A stretch of 64,000 bases of DNA from Liquidambar formosana (GCA_039720395.1 CM077826.1:18291053-18355052), one strand, 5' to 3'. Positions 25,773-37,955 are shown, counted from the first letter of the stretch. Numbers and translations are program-made. The notes: a model not told the origin generated them from the sequence alone.

Positions 25773-27237
25773 TCTATACTACCTATAAAAAGATGAATGT
25801 AAGAAAAACTTTTGATTGACTAATATACCCTTATTTTAATTTTTAAATACACAACTACCCACCCTTTTGCATATATAGGAAATATAGCAATGTGAAAATT
25901 ATAATTCTAAAAAACATACCTTAATATATTCTAAAATACATACCTTAATATATAAAACACAAATAGGAATTCAAAGGAAACTCTAAATCAAGTACTCCAT
26001 TTAATACTATATATATAATCCTAAAACACGTTGACTTCGTATCTCCCTCTTCCTCTCATTCTCTAGCAAATGAGAATGGCCTGTTAGAGGCACACCTACT
26101 TCCCAGCGCAGTCACAAACCAAATATCCACATCATGGAGACAATATCGGATTTCAAGGGGCTGTTGCGTGAGTGTTTTATACTTTTATTATGTATTTCTT
26201 GAAATTTGGTGAGAATTCATATAATGCTGAATTTGTTTGTCGTTGGGGGTGGTTGTTTTCGAGGATTTTGGGTAGACTAAGAAAACCCTTGAATGTGTTT
26301 TGATTGTAACATGAAAATTGTTGGAATGGGTCATATATGTATATGATAATTATAATTATTATTTTGCTTGAATTTGGTTGTTGATGGGAAGGGAGGGGGA
26401 AAAGAAAAAGGAAAAAAATAAACAAAGAAATGAGGAAAAAAATAAAATGAAAATCTCGATCTCCACTCTCTTTTCAATCTCTAAGTGAACAAAAAAAAAT
26501 GTAGATGATGATACCATATAAAAATAAAATTGAGAATTTTTTTTAAGAAAAAGTAAGAAAAACTATATTATGAGGGATCAATTTCACTTATTAAAAAAAT
26601 AAATTAGATAATATTTAAAAGCATCAAAAATATAAAATATAGAAAATAAAAATAAAATAATTATGTTTGCTACTTCCCTTTGGAATGCACATCTCAAATT
26701 GAAGTAGCAAATTGCCACAGCCCACATAAGGTAGCAAAAGACAGATTTGTCAATTTTTTTTTTTTTTTTTTTTTTTTGCTACCTCCCTCAAAGATGCTCT
26801 TGTATCACATATTAAATTATATTATATCTATACTACCTATAAAAGTTTATATTTTAGAAACACTTTTGATTGACCATTACATCCTTATTTTAAATTTTAA
26901 ATTTTAAATATTTATTTGCCTCCCATATTTAACCAATTAAGAATGTTTATTTTCTAGCAAAAAAGAAGGAAAAAAGATAATACAATTTATGTTCACTTCA
27001 TAAATTCTATATAGCCTCCACTACTATGCATGTGTTCTAGCTAACTTTTTATTCTTACCATAACTCTTAACAATTGAAAGAATTTTGACCTATTGTGTTG
27101 AGCGTTTATTCTAATAAGTTAAATTAACACAAAAGCAACAAATAATTAGATTTTCATTTTCAATATATATATATAGAATTTATAAATTTTTTTATTTAAA
27201 TAATATTCATGTGCAACGCACGTGTACCCATATCTAG
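25773..27237 (+). mobile_element. Composite non-autonomous Helitron
   Basis: Begins TCTATACTACCTATAAAA after an A and ends with the hairpin GTGCAACGCAC then ...CCCATATCTAG before a T: the TC...CTAG ends and A/T insertion site of Helitrons. A second 5' end, TCTATACTACCTATAAAAG, lies inside at 26827, so one element (26827-27237, 411 bp) seems inserted in, or fused to, an older one whose own 3' end is not seen. There is no Rep/helicase coding. The part around 26,040-26,180 looks like a captured gene start: ATGGAGACAATATCGG followed by a GTGAGT donor-like site. It sits exactly between repeat copies 2 and 3. Confidence 0.8.
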
Positions 27238-27247
27238 TATATATATA

Positions 27248-29455
27248 TTAATATTCAACATTTGATGGGTCTTTTTTGTTCAAGGCTTCAAGCATGCATT
27301 CTTAGGAAACTTGGGGTGAAAAAAAAAGCTTTAATGGTTAAAAGACCTATAAATTTTCTTAAGTAAATGTAAAAAGAAAATTAATATTCAACATTTCATG
27401 GGACTTATTGAATAAAAGGGCATAAATTGAAAGAATTTTAGCCATCTTCACCAATGTGCATATGGTTGCAGTTAAACACACTAAAATGCTGCAAAATGGT
27501 TATTTTGTTTTTTTTTCCCCTCACATTTATCTCTCAATCCCTCTCTTGGATTCACCTACAATACATCTCATCCCTCGTAAGAGTGGGAGTTATGAGAGAC
27601 GGTCGTAGTGGTAGTCCATATAGTATTTTTCTTAGTTTTTTTATAGATTTTTATTTTTAGAAAATTGCGATTAGATCTCCCGTGAAAAAGAATTTGCGTA
27701 TGTGTTCTAAGGGGTTGTTTGGCAAATTTGAAAACCTGGCCAACTAAGGATAAGTTTGGCCAGTTTTGATTTCACACTGTTTGATAAATCTCTTTTTCCT
27801 ACTAATCAGTTCAGCTTTGTCTTGAAAATATGGTATAAACATAGTTTTTTTCAAACCAATTGTAACTTGGTTTATTTAAAAACCAGATAACAGTTATGGA
27901 CTAGTCCTAATCTGATCCAAAGTTTCCCAAACAGGCCCTAGGTGTTTAGTTTTTTTTGAGTCCATTTGGCGTGACATTTGCCCAAATGATGGTTATACCA
28001 CACGTAGGTCCTCAAGGACCACAACCAATATAAAGAAATATTTAGGCGTGGAAGTAGGTTTTGTACGAATCAGAAATAAGAGATCATTCACATCGAATTG
28101 ATTTGATAAAGCAAGAATCTAAGAAAACAATGACTAAAAAAACATCATCCAACATAAATCATGACAAGAGAACACAATCATTTAAGAAGATAAAAGATTA
28201 GGTTATTAATTAAAAAGAAAATGAAATTAGAAAATACTCCTTACAAATAACTTTTTTTTTTTTGGGTGCTCAACATGGATATCTTTATCCCTTTGCAACG
28301 AGTTTAATCCTACATGCTTGTATAGTCATTCCGTTTTACACACATTGAGTAATTGCTGAGTCCTCCTAGACCTTAAAGAGTAGAACCAAGTAGGCCATTG
28401 TGCTATTATATTGAATACAAACTGTATGTTTTTTAATGTACTTATCTATGCTTGGCTTATCACTTAAACTAACCCTTGGGATTTCTATAAATAAATTTAA
28501 AAAAAAAAAAAAAACTTTAAATCTTATATAAAGGAAAAAATTGTTGCAATTAAATAATCCACAAAGGGATCTTATTTTTTCAGATGTGCCAAAACTGAAA
28601 AGTGATGAAGTCAACCTATTTAATTGCCCAAATTGGCTATGAGGCTACTACTAGGTCTCATTTTTGTCATCAACAGCTTGCCACAAAGCTGTCCTCCATT
28701 GTTCCTTACCACACTTGTTGCAAAAAATTCGGTTTTCACCCTTAATTTTTGGAACCTTATTCCTTAATCTTGGGATAATGAATCTGTAATTTATTGTAAT
28801 AAATCGTAAATCGTATATAATCCATGCAAAATGAGCCGATTAATCTCCCGTGTCTACCAATTTTACAAAACTAACTAGTTTTTGCTTGTGGGATGCATGA
28901 GCAATGTTCGTTTTCATTTAATTTAATTTAATTTTTTTCATTTTTCATTTTCATTTTTGTTTTTAAATTTGAACCCTTTAAGGATGAGGAGGGGAGAAAG
29001 AAATATGCGTGATTATGTTGGTGGGAATTATTAAAATATATATATAGAGATTGAAGAAAGTGGGCACATTCTAACACGCATGGGGTATCATTGCCCTGAT
29101 TTTGGGCTTAGAACTACTGTTGAAGTCGTTGTGACTTTTGACTATTTGGTCATGTGAAATTTGAGGGTGTTGTTGTTGCTATGGGCCTACAAGTCATATG
29201 AGTTCTATCCTTAACCTGCAAGGAATTGAATGATGGAATTGGGGAAAACAAAGTACCCTATTCGGTGAAATCTCTACTACTAAGAATTGCAATTATTCTT
29301 GGTTATTAATATAATTTTTATTTTTTTTATTTTTTATTTGAATGACCAAACAAACCCTTAATAGATACAAGCATCAATCAAAAGAACACAGTGAAAAAAT
29401 CGGGAGATTATTTCGTGCATATGATCAATTTATAACTTGCCCTTTAGGCACAAAT
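27248..29455. repeat. Segmental repeat unit, copy 3, left half
   Basis: Aligns with copies 1 and 2 from their first base (TTAATATTCAAC) to the point equivalent to about 17,987 in copy 1, then stops abruptly at CACAAAT. The missing remainder is found from 37,415 onward. No coding gene recognised. Confidence 0.9.
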
Positions 29456-29479
29456 ATATGAAATGAGAAGATATCTACT

Positions 29480-29527
29480 AGGTAGTATAAGCACTTTTTG
29501 ATGGGTCAAAAAGTGCTTATACTACCT
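29480..29527. repeat. Perfect 20-bp inverted repeat (hairpin)
   Basis: aggtagtataagcacttttt at 29480-29499 is followed, after an 8-base loop, by its exact reverse complement at 29508-29527. It lies at the 5' junction of the LINE fragment and overlaps the target-site copy, suggesting a template switch during insertion. Confidence 0.9.
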
Positions 29528-30053
29528 GGAAGCCCCGTCCCAAGGCTGGGTCAAGCTCAATTTTGATGTAGCTATCAAAAGCACTTTTTCTACCCTTAGT
29601 GCCATTGTGAGAGACCATACAGGGATGATCACCTTTGCGTGGACTACCAAAGATGGCCCTTTAGAGCCAATGGTTGTTGAGGCTAAAGCAGCCTGCCTTG
29701 CATTGTCTAGTGCTTGGTCTGTTGAGCAAAGGTGCATTATTGTTGAAGGAGATGCTGCTGTTGTTTTAGACCCCCTTTCTAATGGGGAGTTGACCTCTCT
29801 TTGGGCGATTGGCCCCTCTATTGCTGATGCTAGAGCCTTGCTTTGTAATTTTACTTTTTCGGTTGTTCACTCTGTTCCTCGTAGGGCCAATCAGGCTACT
29901 CATGACTTGGCCCAATGGGCAGCTTGTTGTAATTGATTTGGTCCTATTCCAATCTCTAATCTTCCTCGTTCTGTATTTGTGGAAGATAAAAAGATTAGAG
30001 ATAGCCCATTTTTTGCTACTTAGTATATCCTACTTGTTTATAAAAAAAAAAAA
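29484..30053 (+). mobile_element. 5'-truncated LINE fragment with RNase H domain
   Basis: About 570 bp ending in poly-A (30042-30053), flanked by TACTAGGT (29476-29483 and 30054-30061). The frame encodes an RNase H (RVT_3) domain as found at the 3' end of many plant LINEs: GWVKLNFDVA, then IVRDHTG, EAKAACLALSSA, VEGDAAVV and VPRRANQATHDLAQWA. This is the opposite orientation to the LINE at 1.7-4.7 kb and a different subfamily (that one ends in zf-RVT). It is not a host gene. Confidence 0.85.
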
Positions 30054-30115
30054 TACTAGGTCAATAGTATGGGTTGCCAACAGAGCAGAGCCAGCTCCAC
30101 CTCTAGGCTAAGGGG

Positions 30116-31897
30116 ATTTTTCATTTTCTTCCTAAGAACCTATTGGCTACGTTGCCTATTGGAGTGTAGACCCCCAACAAAGGAAAGGAGGCCGGGCCCC
30201 ATTTAGCTTTTAAAAGGCACCTTGGTGACAGGTCCTCAAAATAATACTATTAAAAAAAAAATTAAGGCGATAGTATACAAGGCACTTTTCATACACCATC
30301 TTTGCCACACCCTACCCATAACCCACTTCAATAAGAAAAAGAACTATTAAATAAATTAAGAGAATGTTGTTTTATACATATAATATTATATAAAATGCTA
30401 TGTTTTAACACTACACATAAGATGTTGTATATTGTATTTCCTTAAAAAAAAATATGTATCTGAATATGAAAAACATTTGAAAAGAGGAGAAAGAAATAGA
30501 TAAATTAATTCAATCTCAACGAGACTCGTGCAATCATTTCTACAAAGCAGCGTTTGATGTCTTTCCTCTCACGCCAATGAGACGTACTAACGGTATATCA
30601 ATTCAAGAAATGATTCATTGCCCACTCTAGAGTTCGGACTTCTAGGTCTATGGCCTACCAATTGAAAGCAGTGTCTGAAAAAAATTCGCCCATTCTTAAC
30701 GGTGAAATAACAAAGATTGCTTGTGGGACCTAGTCTTTGTTTACTTCTTAGTTTCTTCCATATTTGTAGCTCTAGCTCGTTGTTCCTTTTTATCGGTCTC
30801 TTTTCCTTTTTTTTTTTTTTTTTTTTTTTGGATGTTTCAAAAAAAGTCAAATATTATTTTTATTTGCTTTTGTATAGTACCATTTCCCATTACTATTTTA
30901 TCTTTTTCCAATGTGTTGTAAACTTAAAAGAAAATATTAGAATATTAAAATGTATATTTTAATGTGAAAATATTTAATAAAGTTTTTTAAAAAACATGTC
31001 TATTTCAAAAAGAACGATCAATTAGGAATGGAGGGAATACTTCTCTACCTATCCTATTAATTAAGTAAAATCTTTAATTGAACAATCCCAATACTACCAT
31101 TAAGCTTTGTCCCTTGCATAGTGATTAGTACGTGGCTAACCTTAAGCTTGGCCAAAACAAGAAAAATAAAATAAAATGAAAATGCTACTTGCCTCAAATT
31201 ATCTTTTTCAAATTCAATATATATCTCAAATGATGGAACAATTGAAATTTGAATTTAAATAATTAACCAAAAAAAGGCCGTCTATTGCCACCCCTCAAAT
31301 TCAACATCCAAAGTATTTAACTGGTCAATTTTTTTTTTTTTGGGAGGTGTCGGCAACAAAATATTATCACTAATGTCAGAAAAAAAACACCAGCAAGACT
31401 AATTACAATAGGCTTTAGCAACAAAATATTATTATTAATGTCAGAAAAAGAAGACACTAGCAAGACTACCCACGATAGGCTTTAGCGACAGCTAAGCGAC
31501 ACCAGGAGATACCCACAAGCTAAAAAGGAAGCCTAGCACATGCAAACCACACAGACAACACCAAAAGCAAGGAGGATCAAGGATGGTTGAAGACTCTCGG
31601 TTCCTACACTATCGAGGTCGTCTCGGTCGATCGGTGGGTAGTGGGTTTTTAATTTTTATTTATTTTTTATTTTTTTATTTTATTCATATATGTATTACAC
31701 GAGTCTTCATTGCGAAAAGTAAATACACAAGTGAAAACAATAAGAAACAGAAAAATGATTACTTCGAACTGTTGACTCCATCGGTCTTTGATGGTTCTAT
31801 TAATTGCTACAGTGGCAGTTTCGTCTCCTCCTATCCTGTCTATAATTAAATCTTCGAACTCATACTATACACCGTGATTAGCAGCATAAGGACATCA
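30116..31897. other. Upstream region of the receptor kinase gene
   Basis: No gene recognised. A T-run lies at 30,810-30,830. A 65-bp block (CAACAAAATATTAT...) is tandemly duplicated from 31,354 and 31,419, with a partial third start near 31,482. The promoter of the kinase at 31,898 must lie here; no confident TATA box was assigned. Confidence 0.5.
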
Positions 31898-34595
31898 ATG
31901 GAAACCTATACCACACTTCTCTTCTGCTCCTCTTTATTATCCATCTCATTAATGTCCACTGCAACAGATACCATAACTACGTCTCAATCCTTAAGAGACA
32001 GCGAGACCGTAGTTTCAGCCGGGGGAAGCTTTGAGCTTGGGTTTTTCAGCCCAGGCCTTTCCACTAGAAGATACTTGGGAATTTGGTACAAGAAAATATC
32101 TACTAGCCATAGGACAGTTGTATGGGTTGCAAACAGAGAAATCCCCCTCCTCGATTCCTATGGAGTTTTAAAGGTCTCTAACGAGGGAATTCTCGTCCTT
32201 CTCAATCGTTATGAGACCATCATTTGGTCTTCCAATTCATCAAGATTGGTGATTAATCCAGTTGCAAGGCTTTTGGAAACAGGGAACCTTGTTATGAAAG
32301 ACGCGAATGACGATGACCCGGAAAATTTCCTATGGCAGAGTTTTGATTATCCGTGCGACACGCTTTTGCCTACCATGAAGCTTGGGAAAAACATGGTAAC
32401 GGGCCTGGACCGTTACATATCGTCTTGGAAGAGCACCGATGATCCGTCTCCAGGTGATTATACGTATCAACTTGATCCCCGTGGATATCCAGAATTTGTA
32501 GTGAGGAAGGGTTCGGTTGAGCAATTCAGGTCTGGACCATGGAACGGTCTCCGGTTCGGTGGCTACTCTCAATTGAAACCAAACCCAGTTTATAAATTTG
32601 GTTTCGTTTATAATCAGGAAGAGATCTATTACAGCTACGAGCTTCGTAATAGCTCAATTATCTCTAGATTGGTGATCAATCCGTATGGAATTTTGCAGCG
32701 GTTCACATGGGTCGGTCCAACCCAACGTTGGGTCCTTTACTTGACTTCACAGGTAGATGGCTGTGACCGTTATGCATTGTGTGGCGCGTACGGCAGCTGT
32801 GACATCGACAACTCTCCTATGTGTGGGTGTCTGAAAGGATTTGTGCCGAAATTCCCAAAAGATTGGGACATGTTGGATTGGTCACAAGGCTGTGTTAGAA
32901 AGGTTCCATTGAATTGCCAGTATGGGGATGGATTTAACAAGTACTCCGGGCTGAAATTACCTGAGACGCAACATTCTTGGTATAATGATAGCATGAATCT
33001 TGAGGAATGCAGGATTGTGTGTTTGAAGAATTGCTCTTGCACAGCTCATGCAATTTTAGATATCACAAGAGAAATAGGATGTTTACTCTGGTTTGGTAGC
33101 CTAATTGATATGAGAGAGTACAGTGAGCTCGGGCAAGATATTTACATAAGGATGCCTGCATCGGAACTAGGTATGAACTTCTTTAATTCTTCCTCTCTTC
33201 CTCTCTTTCTTTCTTTCTTTCTTTCTTTCTTTTTTCTCTGCCTGAAAAAAGCTTGTTTGAATGCATAAGGCCGGGTGCACCTTGTGCAAGATGCAATCTT
33301 ACACCAGGTGACCTCCAAAACTTTACTTGTGATTGGCATTTTGTGAAACCAACCGTTAGATTAAATAACCTTCTAATGTAGGCCATGCATGCCAACAAAT
33401 AAAGTTTATCTAGATTGATTGCGATTTGACCTAAACTTATATTTTTGGATCAATAACAAAGTTGGAGAAAAACCTAGTACGCCCTCTTTCAGATACAACT
33501 ACAATTGACGTACTACTATTTTTTTTTCTTTTTATATCTTGTTTATTTTCCGACTTTACTGCTTTTCTGACTACTAGTTTTCTTGATTTTCATTGCCTTG
33601 TGTCAAGATCAAGGTGACAACGCGAAGATAAATGCTAATTCTAATGTGCGAAAACGAGAGCGAATCAAAATTATAGCTGTGTTGTGTACAGCAGTGCTAG
33701 TCCTGGGCCTAGCTTTGATGTTTTTTGTTTGGACGAAGAAGCAAAATAGAGCTCGTAAGTAGTTCAGTACTTGTCTTTCATGAGAAGTATGCATGTTTTA
33801 CATTAAAAATAGTCTTCCTTCACTCAATCAGATTTATTGATAAAATTCTGCAACAAGAAACCTTGGGTTGGCTTTGCTTCGGTCAAGATACATGGCTAAC
33901 ACGTACAAAAGTATTTCTCTCCATTCATTTTCATCCACTTCAATGTCTACGTTGCAGGAAAAGTAGGACGCAATAAAAAGAGAGGTTATCCCACTGGGAC
34001 CGAGAAGGAAGATCTGGAGTTACCATCGTTTGACATGGCTACATTAGCTACTGCAACCAATAACTTTTCAATCAACAATAAACTTGGAGAAGGTGGTTTT
34101 GGACCTGTTTACAAGGTAAACACTTTGCTTAACTATAGTTCAATGTTACCCGGTTCGAATGGTGCCAGCTCAAGGCACCATGTAGTTTTCTATCGATCAT
34201 TGCTTCACACTTCAAAATTCCAACAAAGGACACAGAAGTATTTATATCTATATCTATATCTATACCTATAAAAGTCTGTGTCTTAGAAAAACTTTTGATT
34301 GACAATATTACCCTCATTTTAAATTATATATACACATTTACCCTTATTAATTTAGAACCAAAGTTTATCGTTTATCTCTTTATGTTTCTGGCACACGCTA
34401 CTACAATAGGATTCCATTGTCTATTGGATTCATGGCCGGAGTATGGTTCTTGATGAACACGTGATAATGAAGTAGGGTTGGATAACAATACTAACACACT
34501 CGGATGACGGAACCCATCCCTAAGAGCATGTGCCTAAACACACGATTGGTCTCAATTGGGTAGTTAGTCTTTCTTTAGAATAAAACCTGGATACC

Positions 34596-34638
<43 letters not shown>

Positions 34639-37026
34639 GGTTACGTTTTATCAAAAGTTTTAATGAAGACGTTGACATAATCTCATTGTTGTTGAATAGA
34701 TGACAATTATTATTGTAGTAAAGTTTGTATAGGAGACATCTATACTCCTGTAGTTAACTTATATAGAAAATATTTCTCTTTATATTTTATTAGAGTTTTA
34801 TGCAGGTGCATTCTTTAGCTTTTTCATTGTGAATAGATGTTTCTCCATCAAAACTTTAAAGGAAATAGCAAAATTTATTGGTTTTCAATCGTTAGAGGTT
34901 AGAATTTGGTAAGCTTAAATTCATTGTTTTTCTCCATAACATTTATTATGATCATTTCATGATCATGATATACTTACCAAATTCATCAATGGTGCTTTGA
35001 TTTGTGCAAATAGCTTACTTATTTTATTTTATTTATTGTGTTACTATATATTATTGGGAATTATTATATTTTGAATTTATTTGTGACTAACTTAAAAATT
35101 TTCAAATTAGTTATTCTACTCACTATAAGTTTCATTAGAAGTAAAAATCTAACCAAGCCAATATTAATATATAATTCTTTAAAAAATTATTCTTTCATTT
35201 ATATTTTATATTATTGAAAAATAACCACGTGCAACGCACGTATGCCTACATCTAGTTATTCTAAATTTTTGGAAATTTTTATCAGCACTTAACAAACGTT
35301 CTAAAATAAAGTTGTTATTGCAATAAAAATAAAAACTGCGGAGTAAATATGATATAAGAAATGAAGTTATACACGTTGCCACACTTGAACAAATTTCCCA
35401 TTTGTAGATGTAGTTGTAACTAATTAAAAATGTGGCTGACATTTTACAATAGTATGCAGAATTAAAATAAAATAAAATAAAATAAAAAAATTGGGGTTTT
35501 GCAAAAGAACATGAAAGTTTAGCCATATATATAATTATAGGTGAAAATTTTCAGGGTGTCTTAGAAGACGGGCAAGAAATAGCTGTGAAGAGGCTTTCAA
35601 AGAATTCTAGACAAGGACTCAGTGAGTTCAAAAATGAAGTTATTCATATTGCAAAACTTCAGCACCGAAATCTAGTGAAACTTTTGGGATGTTGCATTCA
35701 AGTAGATGAAAAGATGTTGATCTATGAATTTATGCCTAACAAAAGCTTGGACTACTTTATTTTTGGTATGAATCTCTTTCTGAAGACTTGCATATTTAGT
35801 TCAAGTAGTCTAGATACACAATCTTGTAATTTTCTCACTATACAGGTTCCAAAGCACTCTCTCTTTATGAGTGTGATGTTTTGACCAAAGACCTTAATTG
35901 GGGGAAATTTTAGGCAAGAAGATTTTGTAGTATCACGTACGTGAATCAAGGAAAAGGGGCACATCCCTCATGTGCTAGCCATTACCTTTTCTTGTCCAAT
36001 TTAACAGGGGTCGCGGGGTAGCTTTTATTTTATTATAACTTCTTCGATTCTATTAAATACGGAGTATGGACTGGTGGGATCATATTCCTAATATATATTT
36101 AACAATTTAAATGCCTTTCGAATGAAATTACTTTGGGCAAAAAATTAATTTGGCAGATCACACACGGAGCATTCTACTGAATTGGTCTAAGCGTTTTCAC
36201 ATTATCAATGGAGTTGCTCAAGGACTTCTTTACCTTCATCGAGATTCTAGATTGAGGATAATTCATAGAGATCTCAAAGCAAGCAATATCTTACTAGACA
36301 ATGAGATGAACCCGAAAATATCTGACTTTGGCTTGGCTAGAAGTTTTGGTGGAAATGAAAGTGCGGTGAACACGAATAAAGTGGTTGGAACATAGTAGGT
36401 ACCTCTATGATGCAGTTTTAATTGTCTCTATCTAATAGCTTTTCAATGTACGTGTTTATTTATTTATTAGTTTTTTGCAGTGGTTATATGTCCCCTGAGT
36501 ATGCAATTGATGGGATGTACTCCATAAAATCCGATGTGTTTAGTTTTGGTGTTTTATTGCTAGAGATAGTTAGTGGAAAGAGAAATAGAGGTTTTCATCA
36601 TTCAGACCACCACCTTAATCTTATTGGACATGTAAGTACTAATTTTGACTAATATTTGCTTATTTCTCTTAATTAAACTTACTATAGGTACGTAACATGG
36701 TTTAATTTCAAATTGTTTAGGCCTGGAGACTCCATATAGAGGGTAGATCATTGGAACTAGTAGATGCATCAATGGGAAACTCATACGATCTCTCAGAATT
36801 GTTGCGATCAATTCATGTGGGTCTATTATGTGTGCAACGAAGTCCAGAAGTTAGGCCCAACATGTCATCAGTGGTTCTGATGTTGGGTAGTGAAGGATCA
36901 TTGCCTCAACCTAAACAACCTGGATTTTTCACCGAAAGGAATCTAGTTGAAGCAGATTCTTCAACAAGCAAGCGTGAACAAAGTTCAATGAATGAGATCA
37001 CCATCACATTATTAGAGGGTCGATAA
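31898..37026 (+). CDS. G-type lectin S-receptor-like Ser/Thr protein kinase (At4g27290 type)
   Basis: Seven exons: 31898-33170, 33608-33754, 33958-34115, 35555-35765, 36157-36394, 36481-36631, 36721-37026. All have GT-AG borders and consistent phases; 2484 bp, 827 residues, the usual length of the family. Order: signal peptide (about 1-25), B-lectin domain with LGIWYKK and VVWVANRE, S-locus glycoprotein domain with [11 protein letters not shown], Cys-rich EGF-like part, PAN/apple domain with [11 protein letters not shown], membrane helix in exon 2 ([20 protein letters not shown]), then kinase: [39 protein letters not shown], ending ITITLLEGR. All catalytic residues are present. It is expected in the plasma membrane, sensing an outside ligand; the ligand is unknown. 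An ATG 24 bp upstream (31874) is in frame, but 31898 gives the family-like METYTT start. Intron 3 holds a Helitron. It lies wholly inside the block splitting repeat copy 3. Confidence 0.95.
34259..35255 (+). mobile_element. Non-autonomous Helitron in intron 3 of the receptor kinase
   Basis: Begins TCTATACCTATAAAAG and ends ...CACGTGCAACGCACGTATGCCTACATCTAG between A and T. The 3' hairpin CGTGC-AAC-GCACG and terminal CTAG match the Helitrons at 27.2 kb and 37.5 kb. It contains a run of 32 C (34597-34628) and no transposase. It lengthens the intron by about 1 kb without touching the splice sites. Confidence 0.85.
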
Positions 37027-37089
37027 AAGGCATCTGGTATTGAAATGTGTTTTTGTGTGTAAAGCCAAAATAAGTTGCTTCTGGAAGGA

Positions 37090-37414
37090 TTGTTATTGGG
37101 ATGGATATATCCATCTCAATGTATTAAGAACCTTCTTGTTTTGACCTTGAGATGGATATGTCCGTCTCAGATATATTTTATAAAAAAAAATTAACTCATT
37201 GGGACGGATATATCTGTCCCAAAGGATTTATTTCTTTAATTTTTTAATTTTTTAATTTTTTTTTAGATTGAAAATTGGGTAAATAAATTGGATTTGGGTT
37301 TTAACCTTTGGGACGCATATAACTGTCTAAAAAATTACAAAATCTATATTAATTAGGACTCATACCATATCCGTCCCAAATTAAGGGTGCCAATTGGGGT
37401 CTTTTGTTGTAGTG
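37090..37414. mobile_element. CACTA-like transposon end
   Basis: The right edge reads TTTTGTTGTAGTG, i.e. CACTACAACAAAA outward-in, the terminal signature of CACTA transposons. Inside are repeated near-palindromic subterminal motifs: GGGATGGATATATCCATCTC (37098), GAGATGGATATGTCCGTCTC (37149), GGGACGGATATATCTGTCCC (37201), GGGACGCATATAACTGTC (37310) and ATATCCGTCCCAAA (37367). The matching left end was not found nearby or at 29,456. It begins about 65 bp after the kinase stop codon, so it may supply part of the 3' UTR. Confidence 0.65.
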
Positions 37415-37469
37415 AATCATCCATCATGTGATAGTACAGGAGGAGTGATTTGTGCCATTTTGGAGAGTA
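37415..37469. repeat. Segmental repeat copy 3, right half, first piece
   Basis: AATCATCCATCATGTGATAG and following sequence continues the unit exactly where the left half stopped (29,455), then is interrupted by a Helitron. AAT is shared by both break points (29453-29455 and 37415-37417). Confidence 0.85.
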
Positions 37470-37921
37470 CTAGATACAGCACACGTGCGTTGTACGTGAA
37501 TATTTTTAAATAATATTAGTTATACAAAATAATAAATACATAAAGATTTTATATTTTTTCATAAAAGATAAAGTTTAAAATTCAAAAGTACATTTTTTTT
37601 TAAATCAAAATTGTCAACAAAAGATTATAAACTCTTTAGATATGCATTTAGATTTTTTTTTTTCATAAAACAAAATATTTAAAGAGTTTATATTCATGCA
37701 ACTTGATAGTTGCTCTAGGAAAAAGAATTTGAGTAAGAATCTAACTTTAATTTGTTAAGAGTTTGAGTTAAAATCTAACTTTCATTTGTTACCAAATGAT
37801 AAGAATGTTTACTATGTGTTTTAATTAAAGGAAGGGCAGATATGAATTTTTTTAAAAAAATAAGGGTATATTGGTCTTTCAAAAGTTTTTTTTTAGATTC
37901 AGCCTTTATAGGTAGTATAGA
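37470..37921 (-). mobile_element. Non-autonomous Helitron, inverted, inside repeat copy 3
   Basis: In plus-strand reading it starts CTAGATACAGCACACGTGCG and ends TATAGGTAGTATAGA, the reverse complement of a Helitron running TCTATACTACCTATAAA to CTAG. It is 452 bp with no coding. The flanking sequence (...GAGAGTA / TATGGCCATTGCAAATTC) matches the uninterrupted site in copy 1 near 18,030. Confidence 0.85.
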
Positions 37922-37955
37922 TATAGATATGGCCATTGCAAATTCTAATTTTCAA
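37922..37955. repeat. Segmental repeat copy 3, right half, second piece
   Basis: GGCCATTGCAAATTCTAATT continues the unit (copy 1 about 18,034-18,056) up to the 9-bp target duplication AATTTTCAA at 37947-37955. Confidence 0.85.

Larger units (their letters stand above)
29456..30115 (+). pseudogene. S-domain receptor kinase relic interrupted by a LINE
   Basis: If the LINE at 29484-30053 and one target copy are removed, the flanks join into a frame reading ISTRSIVWVANRAEP, matching [18 protein letters not shown] of the intact kinase gene at 31.9 kb. Just upstream TGAAATGAGAAG aligns with TGGTACAAGAAA (WYKK), with Trp changed to a stop. Only about 20 codons survive. The left edge coincides with the break point of repeat copy 3. 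The match is short but includes the conserved WVANR block. Confidence 0.5.

Noticed and set aside
29607..29936. Open frame resembling an RNase H protein as a stand-alone gene
   Set aside because: It lies within a poly-A-tailed segment flanked by an 8-bp duplication and is the end of a LINE.
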